Origin: an uncultured Pseudoflavonifractor sp.
GTDB taxonomy: Bacteria; Bacillota; Clostridia; Oscillospirales; Oscillospiraceae
Assembly (NCBI GenBank): GCA_904419835.1
Contig: CAJFTA010000050.1
Span: 1-16,632, forward strand
Direction: 5' to 3'
Length of the DNA: 16,632 nt
The translations under genes were made by a program, and so were the position numbers. Below, one piece after another: positions 7,216 to 12,783 of the stretch (position 1 is its first letter; the number at the start of each line of letters is the position of its first letter). Under the pieces are notes generated by a model, which was given only the letters and a program-made list of their open reading frames with translations, was not told the origin of the DNA and ran no database searches.

Positions 7216-9036
7216 ATGAATCTGAAACGGAGCATGGCGGCGCTGCTGACTCTGGCGGCGCTGCTGCTGGCCCTGCCGGCGGGCTGCGGGAGTACTGCCG
7301 GCGGCGAGCGGGAGGCCCGGACGGCCAACGCCCCAAGCGCCGCCCGGGATGACTTCCGGGCCGTCTGGGTGGCCACGGTGTACAACCTGGACTACCCCAA
7401 CGCCGCTACCACAGACCCTGAGGCCCTCAGGGCCCAGGCGGACGAAATTCTGGAGAACTGCGTGGACATGGGCATGAACGCGGTGATTCTCCAGGTCCGC
7501 CCGTCCGGAGACGCCCTCTACCCCTCGGAGCTGTTCCCCTGGAGCAAATACCTGACCGGCGCCTCCGGCCTGGCCCCTGAGGACGGCTTTGACCCCCTGG
7601 CCTACTGGGTGGAGCGGGCCCACGCCCTGGGGCTGGAGCTCCACGCCTGGATCAACCCCTTCCGCCTTACCAAGAGCGGCGAGAGCGAGCTGGCGGCCCT
7701 GGACGCCAAGTCCCCCGCCGTGCAGCACCCCGAGTGGGTGGTGGAGTGCGACGGCAACTACTACCTGAATCCCGGCCTGCCCGAGGTGCGGGAACTGGTG
7801 ATTCAGGGGGCGGAGGAGCTGGTCCGCAACTATGATGTGGACGGCGTCCACCTGGACGACTATTTCTACCCCAGCCGCAGCTTTAACGACGAGGACACCT
7901 TCCAGCAGTACGGCGGGGCCTTCAGCAGCATCGGCGACTGGCGGCGGGACAATGTCAACCAGCTGATTCAGGGCCTGGATGAGCGGCTCCACGCCCTGGA
8001 CCCGGAGCTGTCCTTCGGCGTGTCCCCCTCCGGCGTGTGGGCGGACAGCACCCACCAGAGCGACGGCTCCGCCACCACCGGCAACTACGAGAGCTACTAC
8101 GCCGCCTACGCCGACAGCCGCAAGTGGGTAAAGGAGGGCTGGGTGGACTACATATGCCCCCAGATCTACTGGTACATCGGCCACCCCACCATGGACTATG
8201 AGACCATCGCCCGCTGGTGGAGCGATACGGTGGAGGGCACCGGCGTGAAGCTGTATATCGGCATGGCGGACTATCTGGCCGACGACGGCACCGAGGGGTC
8301 CCCCTGGAACGGGCTGGACGCCATCACCGAGCAGCTGGCCCTGAACCGGGAGTTGAAGGTGTCCGGCGAGGCCCACTTCCGCTACAAATTCCTGGCGGTC
8401 AATTCCAATATGAAGAAGCTCTATGAGACCTGGTACAGCCAGTCCATGGATGACCCCCTGGCGGCGGAGACGGCGGCCTTCCTCTCCCGCCTGCCCCAGG
8501 AGGAGCAGACCCACTGGGCCGCCCAGTACTACGGCGTCCTGGGGGCCATGGGGGTTGTCACCGGCAAGCCGGACGGCACCTTCTCCCCTGACGAGCAGGT
8601 GGACCGGGCCTCCATGTGCAAGCTGGCGTGGGGAGCCATGCCCTATCTCAACGGCAAGGTCCTGCCCTCCGGCGGCGTGGACAGCCCCTTTCCCGACACG
8701 GCGGGCACCTGGGCCGAGGGGTACATTGGGGTGCTGTACGGCCAGGGCTGCCTGGAGCGGGAGGACTACCCGGACGGTTTTTTTCCCGCAGACCCCATGC
8801 CCCGGGCGGAGGTGGTCAAGCTCCTGGTCCGGGCATTGGGGTATGAGGACGACGGCAGTGTCACCGGCACCGTCTACCCCGATGTGACGGAGGATTTCTA
8901 CTACATCGCCAGGGCCACCGAGCTGGGCATCATCACCGGCAAGCCGGACGGCACCTTTGCCCCCGGCGAGGGCGTGGACCGGGGCAGCGCGGCGGCTATG
9001 CTCCTCCGGGCCATGGACGCGGCCAAGGCGGCATAA
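7216..9036 (+). CDS. GHL10-type glycoside hydrolase-like lipoprotein with C-terminal SLH domains
   Basis: A 606-residue exported protein. The N-terminus is a lipoprotein signal (hydrophobic 6-20, lipobox LPAGC with Cys24). Residues about 46-405 are a family-10-like glycosyl hydrolase (GHL10/DUF187): FRAVWVATVYNLDYP, AVILQVRPSGDA, LHAWINPFR, DVDGVHLDDYFYP (208-219) and ICPQIYW are its typical segments. Three SLH motifs follow (about 433-478, 491-545, 553-606), with GVVTGKPDGTFSPDE and GIITGKPDGTFAPGE. SLH domains bind cell-wall polymers, so the enzyme should sit at the cell surface. The substrate is unknown; family members act on or near peptidoglycan or host glycans only by suggestion. An SD-like AGGGAG lies 9 nt before the ATG. 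It is transcribed alone and ends at a strong hairpin. Confidence 0.93.
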   Translation: MNLKRSMAALLTLAALLLALPAGCGSTAGGEREARTANAPSAARDDFRAVWVATVYNLDYPNAATTDPEALRAQADEILENCVDMGMNAVILQVRPSGDALYPSELFPWSKYLTGASGLAPEDGFDPLAYWVERAHALGLELHAWINPFRLTKSGESELAALDAKSPAVQHPEWVVECDGNYYLNPGLPEVRELVIQGAEELVRNYDVDGVHLDDYFYPSRSFNDEDTFQQYGGAFSSIGDWRRDNVNQLIQGLDERLHALDPELSFGVSPSGVWADSTHQSDGSATTGNYESYYAAYADSRKWVKEGWVDYICPQIYWYIGHPTMDYETIARWWSDTVEGTGVKLYIGMADYLADDGTEGSPWNGLDAITEQLALNRELKVSGEAHFRYKFLAVNSNMKKLYETWYSQSMDDPLAAETAAFLSRLPQEEQTHWAAQYYGVLGAMGVVTGKPDGTFSPDEQVDRASMCKLAWGAMPYLNGKVLPSGGVDSPFPDTAGTWAEGYIGVLYGQGCLEREDYPDGFFPADPMPRAEVVKLLVRALGYEDDGSVTGTVYPDVTEDFYYIARATELGIITGKPDGTFAPGEGVDRGSAAAMLLRAMDAAKAA

Positions 9037-9040
9037 CAAG

Positions 9041-9083
9041 AACAAGAGGTACGTCAGCGGACAAGCTTGACGTACCTCTTGTT
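9041..9083. terminator. Hairpin between convergent GHL10 and lrgB genes
   Basis: A perfect 16-bp inverted repeat, AACAAGAGGTACGTCA at 9041-9056 and its complement at 9068-9083, with an 11-nt loop. It starts 5 nt after the GHL10 stop codon and ends 13 nt before the lrgB stop codon. The stem base gives a short T-rich end on both strands, so it probably terminates both transcripts. Confidence 0.8.
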
Positions 9084-9095
9084 TAGCTACAGGAC

Positions 9096-9779
9096 TTACA
9101 TCAGAAAGAGGGAGAAGATAACGGTGAGAATACCGCAGATGCCGATGGCCAGGCCGCTCATGGCACCCTCGGTCTCACCCAGCTCCAGGGCCCTGGAGGT
9201 GCCAACGGCGTGGGAACAGGCGCCGATGGCCAGGCCGGCCGCCACCGGGTCCTTGACCCGGAAGAGCTTGATGAGCACGGGGGCCAGAATGCTGCCCAGG
9301 ATGCCGGTGAGGATAACGGCCACCACGGTGATGGCCTGGATGCCTCCCAGGTTCTCCGAGATGCTGACGGCGATGGGGGTGGTCACCGACTTGGGGATCA
9401 GAGAGGCGGCGACGGCCTCGTCCAGCCGGAACAGGCGGCACATGAGATAGATGCTGCCCATGGAGGTGATGGAGCCGGCGGTGCAGCCCACCAGAATGGG
9501 CAGCCAGTTCTCCTTAAGCAGGGCAATCTGGGTGTAGATGGACACCGCCAGACAGGCGGTGGCGGGAGCCAGGAACATGTTGATGATGGCGCCGCCCTGG
9601 TTGTAGGACGCATAGGGAATGCGGCACACCAGCAGCACGGCGGACACCAGGACGATGGCGATGAGCAGGGGATTGCACAGCACCAGTCCGGTCTTTTTCT
9701 GGATGCGGACGCCCACCCAGAAGGCGATGACACTCAGCGAGATACCAAAAAAGGGAGAGGCAAAGAGTTCGGCCATCAT
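9096..9779 (-). CDS. lrgB: LrgB/CidB-family membrane protein
   Basis: A 227-residue polytopic membrane protein of the LrgB family. It shows many hydrophobic helices and the family's conserved segments: PLLIA, FLAPATACLAVSIY, SLIPKSVTTPIA and GACSHAVGTSRALELGE. LrgAB-type proteins were first tied to murein hydrolase and autolysis control; in Bacillus subtilis the homologous pair (PftAB) is a pyruvate transporter. Which applies here cannot be read from sequence. The ATG at 9779 overlaps the lrgA stop as ATGA; a second ATG at 9776 has an 8-nt spacing to GGAGG and is an equally good start. It is second in the lrgA-lrgB pair and faces GHL10 convergently. Confidence 0.95.
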   Translation of the reverse strand: MMAELFASPFFGISLSVIAFWVGVRIQKKTGLVLCNPLLIAIVLVSAVLLVCRIPYASYNQGGAIINMFLAPATACLAVSIYTQIALLKENWLPILVGCTAGSITSMGSIYLMCRLFRLDEAVAASLIPKSVTTPIAVSISENLGGIQAITVVAVILTGILGSILAPVLIKLFRVKDPVAAGLAIGACSHAVGTSRALELGETEGAMSGLAIGICGILTVIFSLFLM

Positions 9780-10135
9780 TTCTTCCTCCGATCCATGAGA
9801 TACCTGGTCAGCTGCACGGCCCAGGCCGTGACGGCGAAGGTGAGCAGCGTGCTCACCAGGCAGATGATCAGCAGGGGAACCAGGCTGCCGGCCAGAATAT
9901 CAAAGTAGTTGATGATGCTCACGCCGGCGGGGATGAAGAAAAAGGCCATGTTGGACAGCAGAAAGTCGGACTTCTCACGGATGTGGTCCACCTTCAGCGC
10001 CCGGACCAGCAGCAGAATGAGCAGCAGCACCATGCCGATGACGCTGGCGGGGAAGGGGAAGGGCAGGACGGCCTCCACAATCTGGCTGATCCAGCAGATG
10101 GTGAAGATGATGGCGATTTGACAGATAATTTTCAC
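9776..10135 (-). CDS. lrgA: LrgA/CidA-family holin-like membrane protein
   Basis: A 119-residue membrane protein with about four hydrophobic helices and the LrgA/CidA signatures PFPFPASVIGMVLLLILL and FFFIPAGVSIINYFD. It is the usual partner of LrgB, forming a membrane complex proposed either to influence autolysis or to carry pyruvate. I chose the GTG at 10135 because GGAGG lies exactly 8 nt upstream, the length fits the family, and the in-frame ATG further up (10219) lies within the promoter's -35 box. The reading frame ends inside the lrgB start, so the two are translationally coupled. A promoter with a cre-like site lies 56 nt upstream. Confidence 0.94.
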   Translation of the reverse strand: MKIICQIAIIFTICWISQIVEAVLPFPFPASVIGMVLLLILLLVRALKVDHIREKSDFLLSNMAFFFIPAGVSIINYFDILAGSLVPLLIICLVSTLLTFAVTAWAVQLTRYLMDRRKK

Positions 10136-10190
10136 GGCATTCGCCTCCGGGTCATGTGTGCTTCCGAGCGGCGTCGGAACCCGGCTTTTG

Positions 10191-10219
10191 ATTCTAGAAC
10201 CTTTGAAAGCGTTTGTCAA
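10191..10219 (-). promoter_or_regulatory. Promoter of lrgAB
   Basis: On the minus strand a perfect TTGACA (10214-10219) is followed after 17 nt by TAGAAT (10191-10196). The predicted leader to the GTG start is about 50 nt. Confidence 0.87.
10204..10218. promoter_or_regulatory. cre-like catabolite-repression site overlapping the lrgAB promoter
   Basis: TGAAAGCGTTTGTCA on the plus strand contains the cre core TGAAARCGYTT without mismatch; the far half (CA) is offset by one base from the 14-bp Bacillus consensus. It covers part of the spacer and most of the -35 hexamer, where bound CcpA would block RNA polymerase. CcpA itself is not in the window, so function is inferred. Confidence 0.55.
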
Positions 10220-10227
10220 ACCAAGAA

Positions 10228-10256
10228 TTGAAACATTTTTTCAACCCGGATTATAC
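10228..10256 (+). promoter_or_regulatory. Candidate upstream promoter of the CBM9-like gene
   Basis: TTGAAA (10228-10233), 17-nt spacer, TTATAC (10251-10256) on the plus strand. It points away from lrgAB and lies next to the cre-like site. It is weaker than the promoter 54 nt downstream, and either or both may be used. Confidence 0.45.
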
Positions 10257-10281
10257 AGAATGTGCAAAACAGGCGTCCCCC

Positions 10282-10310
10282 TTTTCAGGAGGCGGTCCGG
10301 GTGCTATAAT
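10282..10310 (+). promoter_or_regulatory. Promoter of the CBM9-like gene
   Basis: A perfect TATAAT (10305-10310) preceded after 17 nt by TTTTCA (10282-10287, four of six matches). It gives a leader of about 65 nt to the ATG at 10383. Confidence 0.6.
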
Positions 10311-10382
10311 ACCAGCGGATCCCGCCCGGCAGGCGTGAACAGACCCCGTGGATTCCCCGGACAGAGAGAAGGAGCGTTGGCT

Positions 10383-10982
10383 ATGGAGAAACGATACGGT
10401 ATCACACGGACCCGGGGGGAGCCCGACTGGCCCACCATTCCCTGTGCGCAGGTGGATTGCGCCTGCTGGGGGACCACATATACCCCGGAAACTGTCTTTC
10501 AATGCGCCTATCGGCCGGGGAAGGCGCTGTATATCCGCATGGAGTGCCATGAGGCGGAGCCTCTGGCCCGCTGCCGGGAACAGGACGGAAGGGTGTGGTT
10601 TGACAGCTGCATGGAGGCCTTCCTGGCCCCGGCGCGGGAGGGGAGCTATATGAACCTGGAGTGCAACAGCATCGGCGCCATGCTCTGCTCCGCCGGCAGC
10701 GAGCGGTACGTCCGGCAGAACCTGGCGGAGAGCGGCCTGCCCCGGCCTGTCCTCCGCAGCCTAGTGGGCGGGGAGCGCTGGGAAATCCGGCTGGAAATTG
10801 CCGCCGCAACCCTGCGGGGCCTCTGGAACCTGGAGCTGGTTCCCGGCGGGCAGCTGTACGGCAATTTCTATAAATGCGGGGATGAGACGCCCCAGCCCCA
10901 TTTTGTGACCTGGAGCCCCGTGGATCTGCCTGAGCCCAACTTCCACGCACCCCATTGCTTCGGCGTGCTGGAGCTGCTGTAA
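10383..10982 (+). CDS. Carbohydrate-binding family 9-like protein
   Basis: A 199-residue protein made of a single CBM9/DOMON-like beta-sandwich domain. Recognisable segments are the N-terminal ALYIRMECHEAEP strand, the charged VWFDSCMEAFLAP, the central YMNLECNSIGAMLC and the C-terminal NFYKCGDETPQPHFVTWSPVD followed by NFHAPHCFGVLEL, which ends the domain. No signal peptide or membrane segment is visible and no enzyme domain is attached, so it looks like a small cytoplasmic protein whose ligand is unknown. AAGGAG lies 8 nt before the ATG; the open frame runs further upstream but without an SD. It is monocistronic, divergent from lrgAB, and closed by a strong terminator overlapping its stop codon. 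Confidence 0.85.
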   Translation: MEKRYGITRTRGEPDWPTIPCAQVDCACWGTTYTPETVFQCAYRPGKALYIRMECHEAEPLARCREQDGRVWFDSCMEAFLAPAREGSYMNLECNSIGAMLCSAGSERYVRQNLAESGLPRPVLRSLVGGERWEIRLEIAAATLRGLWNLELVPGGQLYGNFYKCGDETPQPHFVTWSPVDLPEPNFHAPHCFGVLELL

Positions 10983-11029
10983 AAGAATCGGCATGCACTG
11001 CCCCGGGCAGTGCAAGCCGATTCTTTTTT
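10981..11029 (+). terminator. Intrinsic terminator of the CBM9-like gene
   Basis: AAAAGAATCGGC (10981-10992) pairs with 11016-11027 and TGCACTGCCC (10994-11003) with 11005-11014, separated by one internal mismatch. A run of six T follows the paired stem at 11024-11029. The stem begins inside the TAA stop codon. Confidence 0.93.
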
Positions 11030-11150
11030 GCCGGGCGGAGATGATAGAAGGGGGAGAAAAAGCGGCGGCAGGCATGCGGGGAGCGAGGCGGTAGAAAAGT
11101 GTTAGAATAAGCAGACGGACAGCATGGCCGCCGGGTGGAAAAATAAAAAA

Positions 11151-11218
11151 GAAAAGTCTGAAAACCCTTGGGCTTCAAGACTTTTCTCGGTGGAAGGGGG
11201 AGCCAAAATCGATATTTT
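11151..11218 (-). repeat. Box-plus-terminator module, copy 1
   Basis: The box AAAATCGATATTTT (11205-11218) is followed on the minus strand by six variable bases, CCCTTCC (11192-11198) and then a hairpin (GAAAAGTCT at 11151-11159 with AGACTTTTC at 11178-11186). A T-rich run (TTTTTTATTTTT on the minus strand) makes it a good intrinsic terminator. A second copy with the same spacing lies at 11328-11394. Confidence 0.55.
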
Positions 11219-11327
11219 ACGTTTTAGATTTATCAACAGAAGGACCACCCCACGGCGCAAGTGCGGCTTCGCCGCCCTGAGCATTGAAATGCCGAAGGGT
11301 GGAGGCCGCCTTCGGCGGCCGGAACCT

Positions 11328-11394
11328 AAAACAAAAGGCAACTGCGAAAGCAGTTGCCTTTTGTTTTGGAAGGGACGGTTAAAATCGATATTTT
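11328..11394 (-). repeat. Box-plus-terminator module, copy 2
   Basis: The same box AAAATCGATATTTT (11381-11394), six variable bases and CCCTTCC (11368-11374, minus strand), then a perfect 18-bp stem AAAACAAAAGGCAACTGC / complement (11328-11345, 11350-11367) with a 4-nt loop (GAAA on the plus strand). The stem ends in T-rich sequence on both strands and could terminate in either direction. Confidence 0.55.
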
Positions 11395-11500
11395 TGAAAC
11401 GGGACAAATCCGCCGCACAGCGGCGGATCCAAATCGCAACCCAGCGTAAGCGGTTGCGATTTGGAAAGGAGGAGCAGCGGCGTGAGCGCGCTCTGACTTT

Positions 11501-11538
11501 AAAAAAGTCGGAGCAAGCGATACATAGCTTGCTCCGAC
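11501..11538 (-). terminator. Terminator of the first tRNA-Leu gene
   Basis: GTCGGAGCAAGC (11507-11518) and its complement (11527-11538) form a 12-bp stem with an 8-nt loop. On the minus strand it is followed directly by six T (11501-11506). It starts 1 nt after the tRNA's CCA. Confidence 0.93.
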
Positions 11539-11539
11539 G

Positions 11540-11627
11540 TGGTGCGCGAGGCGGGACTTGAACCCGCACGTGCGTAATGCACACTAGAACCTGAATCTAG
11601 CGAGTCTGCCAATTCCACCACTCGCGC
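11540..11627 (-). tRNA. tRNA-Leu (anticodon CAG), copy 1
   Basis: Minus strand: acceptor stem GCGCGAG/CTCGCGC, discriminator A, encoded CCA at 11540-11542. The anticodon stem CTAGA/TCTAG holds the loop TTCAGGT, anticodon CAG. A long variable arm follows, as expected for a class II tRNA; length is 88 nt. The T-arm has GGTTCAAGTCC. It is identical in sequence to the copy at 11838-11925. Confidence 0.97.
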
Positions 11628-11673
11628 GTCTTATTTTTGCCCAGCTTATTTGTGGAGCGGGACAACGGATGAT

Positions 11674-11702
11674 ATACTAACACATGAAACGCAATCTGTC
11701 AA
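11674..11702 (-). promoter_or_regulatory. Promoter of tRNA-Leu copy 1
   Basis: Minus strand TTGACA (11697-11702), 17-nt spacer, TAGTAT (11674-11679). The predicted leader before the mature tRNA is about 40 nt. The layout matches the promoter of copy 2 base for base in spacing. Confidence 0.85.
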
Positions 11703-11800
11703 GAGAAAAGCGGCAGGATTACAAAAGAATCCCGCTGTTTGAGTCACAGGGCAGAAGACAGGCAGAATGAGAACGCTCAACAGGATTAAAAATACATAGC

Positions 11801-11832
11801 AAAACCCCGTAAAGCTTAGCTTTACGGGGTTT
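11801..11832 (-). terminator. Terminator of the second tRNA-Leu gene
   Basis: AAACCCCGTAAAGC (11802-11815) pairs with 11819-11832 around a 3-nt loop. On the minus strand the stem ends in four T. It lies 5 nt after the tRNA's CCA and upstream of the promoter of copy 1, so each tRNA is its own transcription unit. Confidence 0.88.
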
Positions 11833-11837
11833 AAAGC

Positions 11838-11925
11838 TGGTGCGCGAGGCGGGACTTGAACCCGCACGTGCGTAATGCACACTAGAACCTGAATCTAGCG
11901 AGTCTGCCAATTCCACCACTCGCGC
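11838..11925 (-). tRNA. tRNA-Leu (anticodon CAG), copy 2
   Basis: Identical over 88 nt to the gene at 11540-11627, including the encoded CCA (11838-11840), acceptor stem GCGCGAG/CTCGCGC and anticodon loop TTCAGGT. Start-to-start distance between the two copies is 298 bp. Confidence 0.97.
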
Positions 11926-11971
11926 ATCTCTTTTTTGCCCGGCTCACTTGTGGAGCTCAGCGACAGATGAT

Positions 11972-12000
11972 ATATTATCACGTCGAATTCGATCTGTCAA
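11972..12000 (-). promoter_or_regulatory. Promoter of tRNA-Leu copy 2
   Basis: Minus strand TTGACA (11995-12000), 17-nt spacer, TAATAT (11972-11977), at the same distance from its tRNA as in copy 1. Confidence 0.87.
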
Positions 12001-12064
12001 CGGGTTTTTTAAAAATATTTTTTAGGCAGCCGGACACACTGTAAAACGGGAAGGAGTGAGGACC

Positions 12065-12493
12065 ATGGACAGCGACAGAGCGCTGCTCAACTATGTCTAC
12101 CAGAACGCGGAGATGGGCACCAGGACCATCGACAAGCTGCTGGGTATTGTGGAGGACAAGGAGTTTCTGCGCCACCTGGAGGCCCAGAAAAAGGAGTACA
12201 GCGCCTTCGAGCGGGAGGCGGGCAACCTGCTGGAGCAAAACGGCTGCGATGCCAGGGGGCTCAGCGCCCTGGAGAAGATGGGCGCCTATCTGATGATTGA
12301 TATGCAAACCCTGACGGATCGCTCCGCCTCCCATGTGGCGGAGATGATGATGGAGGGCAGCAACATGGGGGTCATCAACGCGGTGAAGAACCTGAAGAAG
12401 TACCCGGACGCGGGCCGGGACACCCGGGCGCTGATGGAGCGGCTGCTGAAAGAGGAAGAGAACAACATCCAGCAGCTGAAAAAATTTCTGTAA
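12065..12493 (+). CDS. Small all-helical protein, probably ferritin-like four-helix bundle
   Basis: A 142-residue soluble protein predicted to be almost entirely alpha-helical, with no signal peptide and no membrane segment. The pattern (NYVYQNAEMGTRTIDKLLGIVEDKEFLRHL, then KEYSAFEREAGNLLEQNG, then MDQTL-like and SHVAEMMMEGSNMG helices) resembles a conserved clostridial family of ferritin-like proteins, but I cannot name a function and see no clear di-iron ligand set. I chose the ATG at 12065 because GGAAGGAG lies 8 nt upstream; a GTG at 12056 is too close to the SD. It is monocistronic, divergent from tRNA-Leu and followed by the hairpin at 12506-12534. Redox or metal storage is only a guess. 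Confidence 0.85.
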   Translation: MDSDRALLNYVYQNAEMGTRTIDKLLGIVEDKEFLRHLEAQKKEYSAFEREAGNLLEQNGCDARGLSALEKMGAYLMIDMQTLTDRSASHVAEMMMEGSNMGVINAVKNLKKYPDAGRDTRALMERLLKEEENNIQQLKKFL

Positions 12494-12505
12494 AGAGAGC
12501 GGGAC

Positions 12506-12534
12506 AGGGCGGTGCGCAGACTGCGCACCGCCCT
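12506..12534. terminator. Terminal hairpin of the repeat element, behind the ferritin-like gene
   Basis: AGGGCGGTGCGCAG (12506-12519), one central A, then its exact complement (12521-12534). It starts 12 nt after the stop codon and has little T-run behind it (CAGTTTG), so termination is likely but not textbook. The same sequence, inverted, closes the element at 12749-12777. Confidence 0.65.
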
Positions 12535-12748
12535 CAGTTTGTCGAAAAACCTTCCCTGAAGGAAAGCCCCACAGAGTTCCCGGGCCGCAGCCCCGGGAAT
12601 CAAATCAAAATCCGTCATTTCCGGGGACATGCGCCTCGGAAATGACACTTCTCATGGCGGGAGGGACGACAATTTTGTTAAAAATCGAGCCCCTTCCGCC
12701 ATGCGGCCTTCCTCGCAAAAGGCGCGAAGCACCTTTTGCGACCGTTTC

Positions 12749-12777
12749 AGGGCGGTGCGCAGTCTGCGCACCGCCCT
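12749..12777 (-). terminator. Terminal hairpin of the repeat element, behind cyuA
   Basis: The same 29-bp palindrome as 12506-12534 in inverted orientation (central T on the plus strand). It lies 6 nt after the cyuA stop codon on the minus strand and probably ends that transcript, although the following bases (GAAACGG) are not a clear T-run. Confidence 0.65.
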
Positions 12778-12783
12778 GCCGCT

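Larger units (their letters stand above)
11040..11539. other. Gene-free stretch with dense hairpins
   Basis: No open frame here resembles a protein I recognise, and those present lack an SD. Instead there are stems at 11151-11186, 11263-11275 (GCGGC-TTC-GCCGC), 11304-11320 (GGCCGCC-TTC-GGCGGCC), 11328-11367, 11409-11427 (TCCGCCGC-ACA-GCGGCGGA), 11428-11465 (14-bp stem, 10-nt loop) and 11507-11538. CCACCC at 11245-11250 can pair with GGGTGG at 11297-11302 and enclose two small stems, as in a multibranch RNA. 11040-11150 shows nothing. Confidence 0.6.
12506..12777. repeat. Palindrome-rich repeat element A, with terminal inverted repeats
   Basis: A 272-bp non-coding element bounded by inverted copies of the same 29-bp palindrome. 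Inside are further stems: CCTTC-CCT-GAAGG (12550-12562), TTCCCGGG...CCCGGGAA (12577-12599), GTCATTTCCG...CGGAAATGAC (12614-12646), CATGGCGG...CCGCCATG (12653-12703) and TCGCAAAAGG...CCTTTTGCGA (12713-12741). The part from 12646 to 12777 aligns with the inverted sequence at 16502-16632. No target-site duplication is visible and no protein is encoded. Confidence 0.75.

Noticed and set aside
11124..11561. 145-codon plus-strand open frame in the gene-free region
   Set aside because: It runs through several perfect hairpins and part of tRNA-Leu, has no SD, and its product is a basic composition without recognisable domain. The overlapping minus-strand frame 11102-11584 is rejected for the same reasons.
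12500..12783. Classic MITE or IS remnant at the repeat element
   Set aside because: Inverted ends are present, but no flanking direct duplication (GGGAC on the left, GCCGC on the right) and no transposase fragment was seen, so I call it only a repeat.
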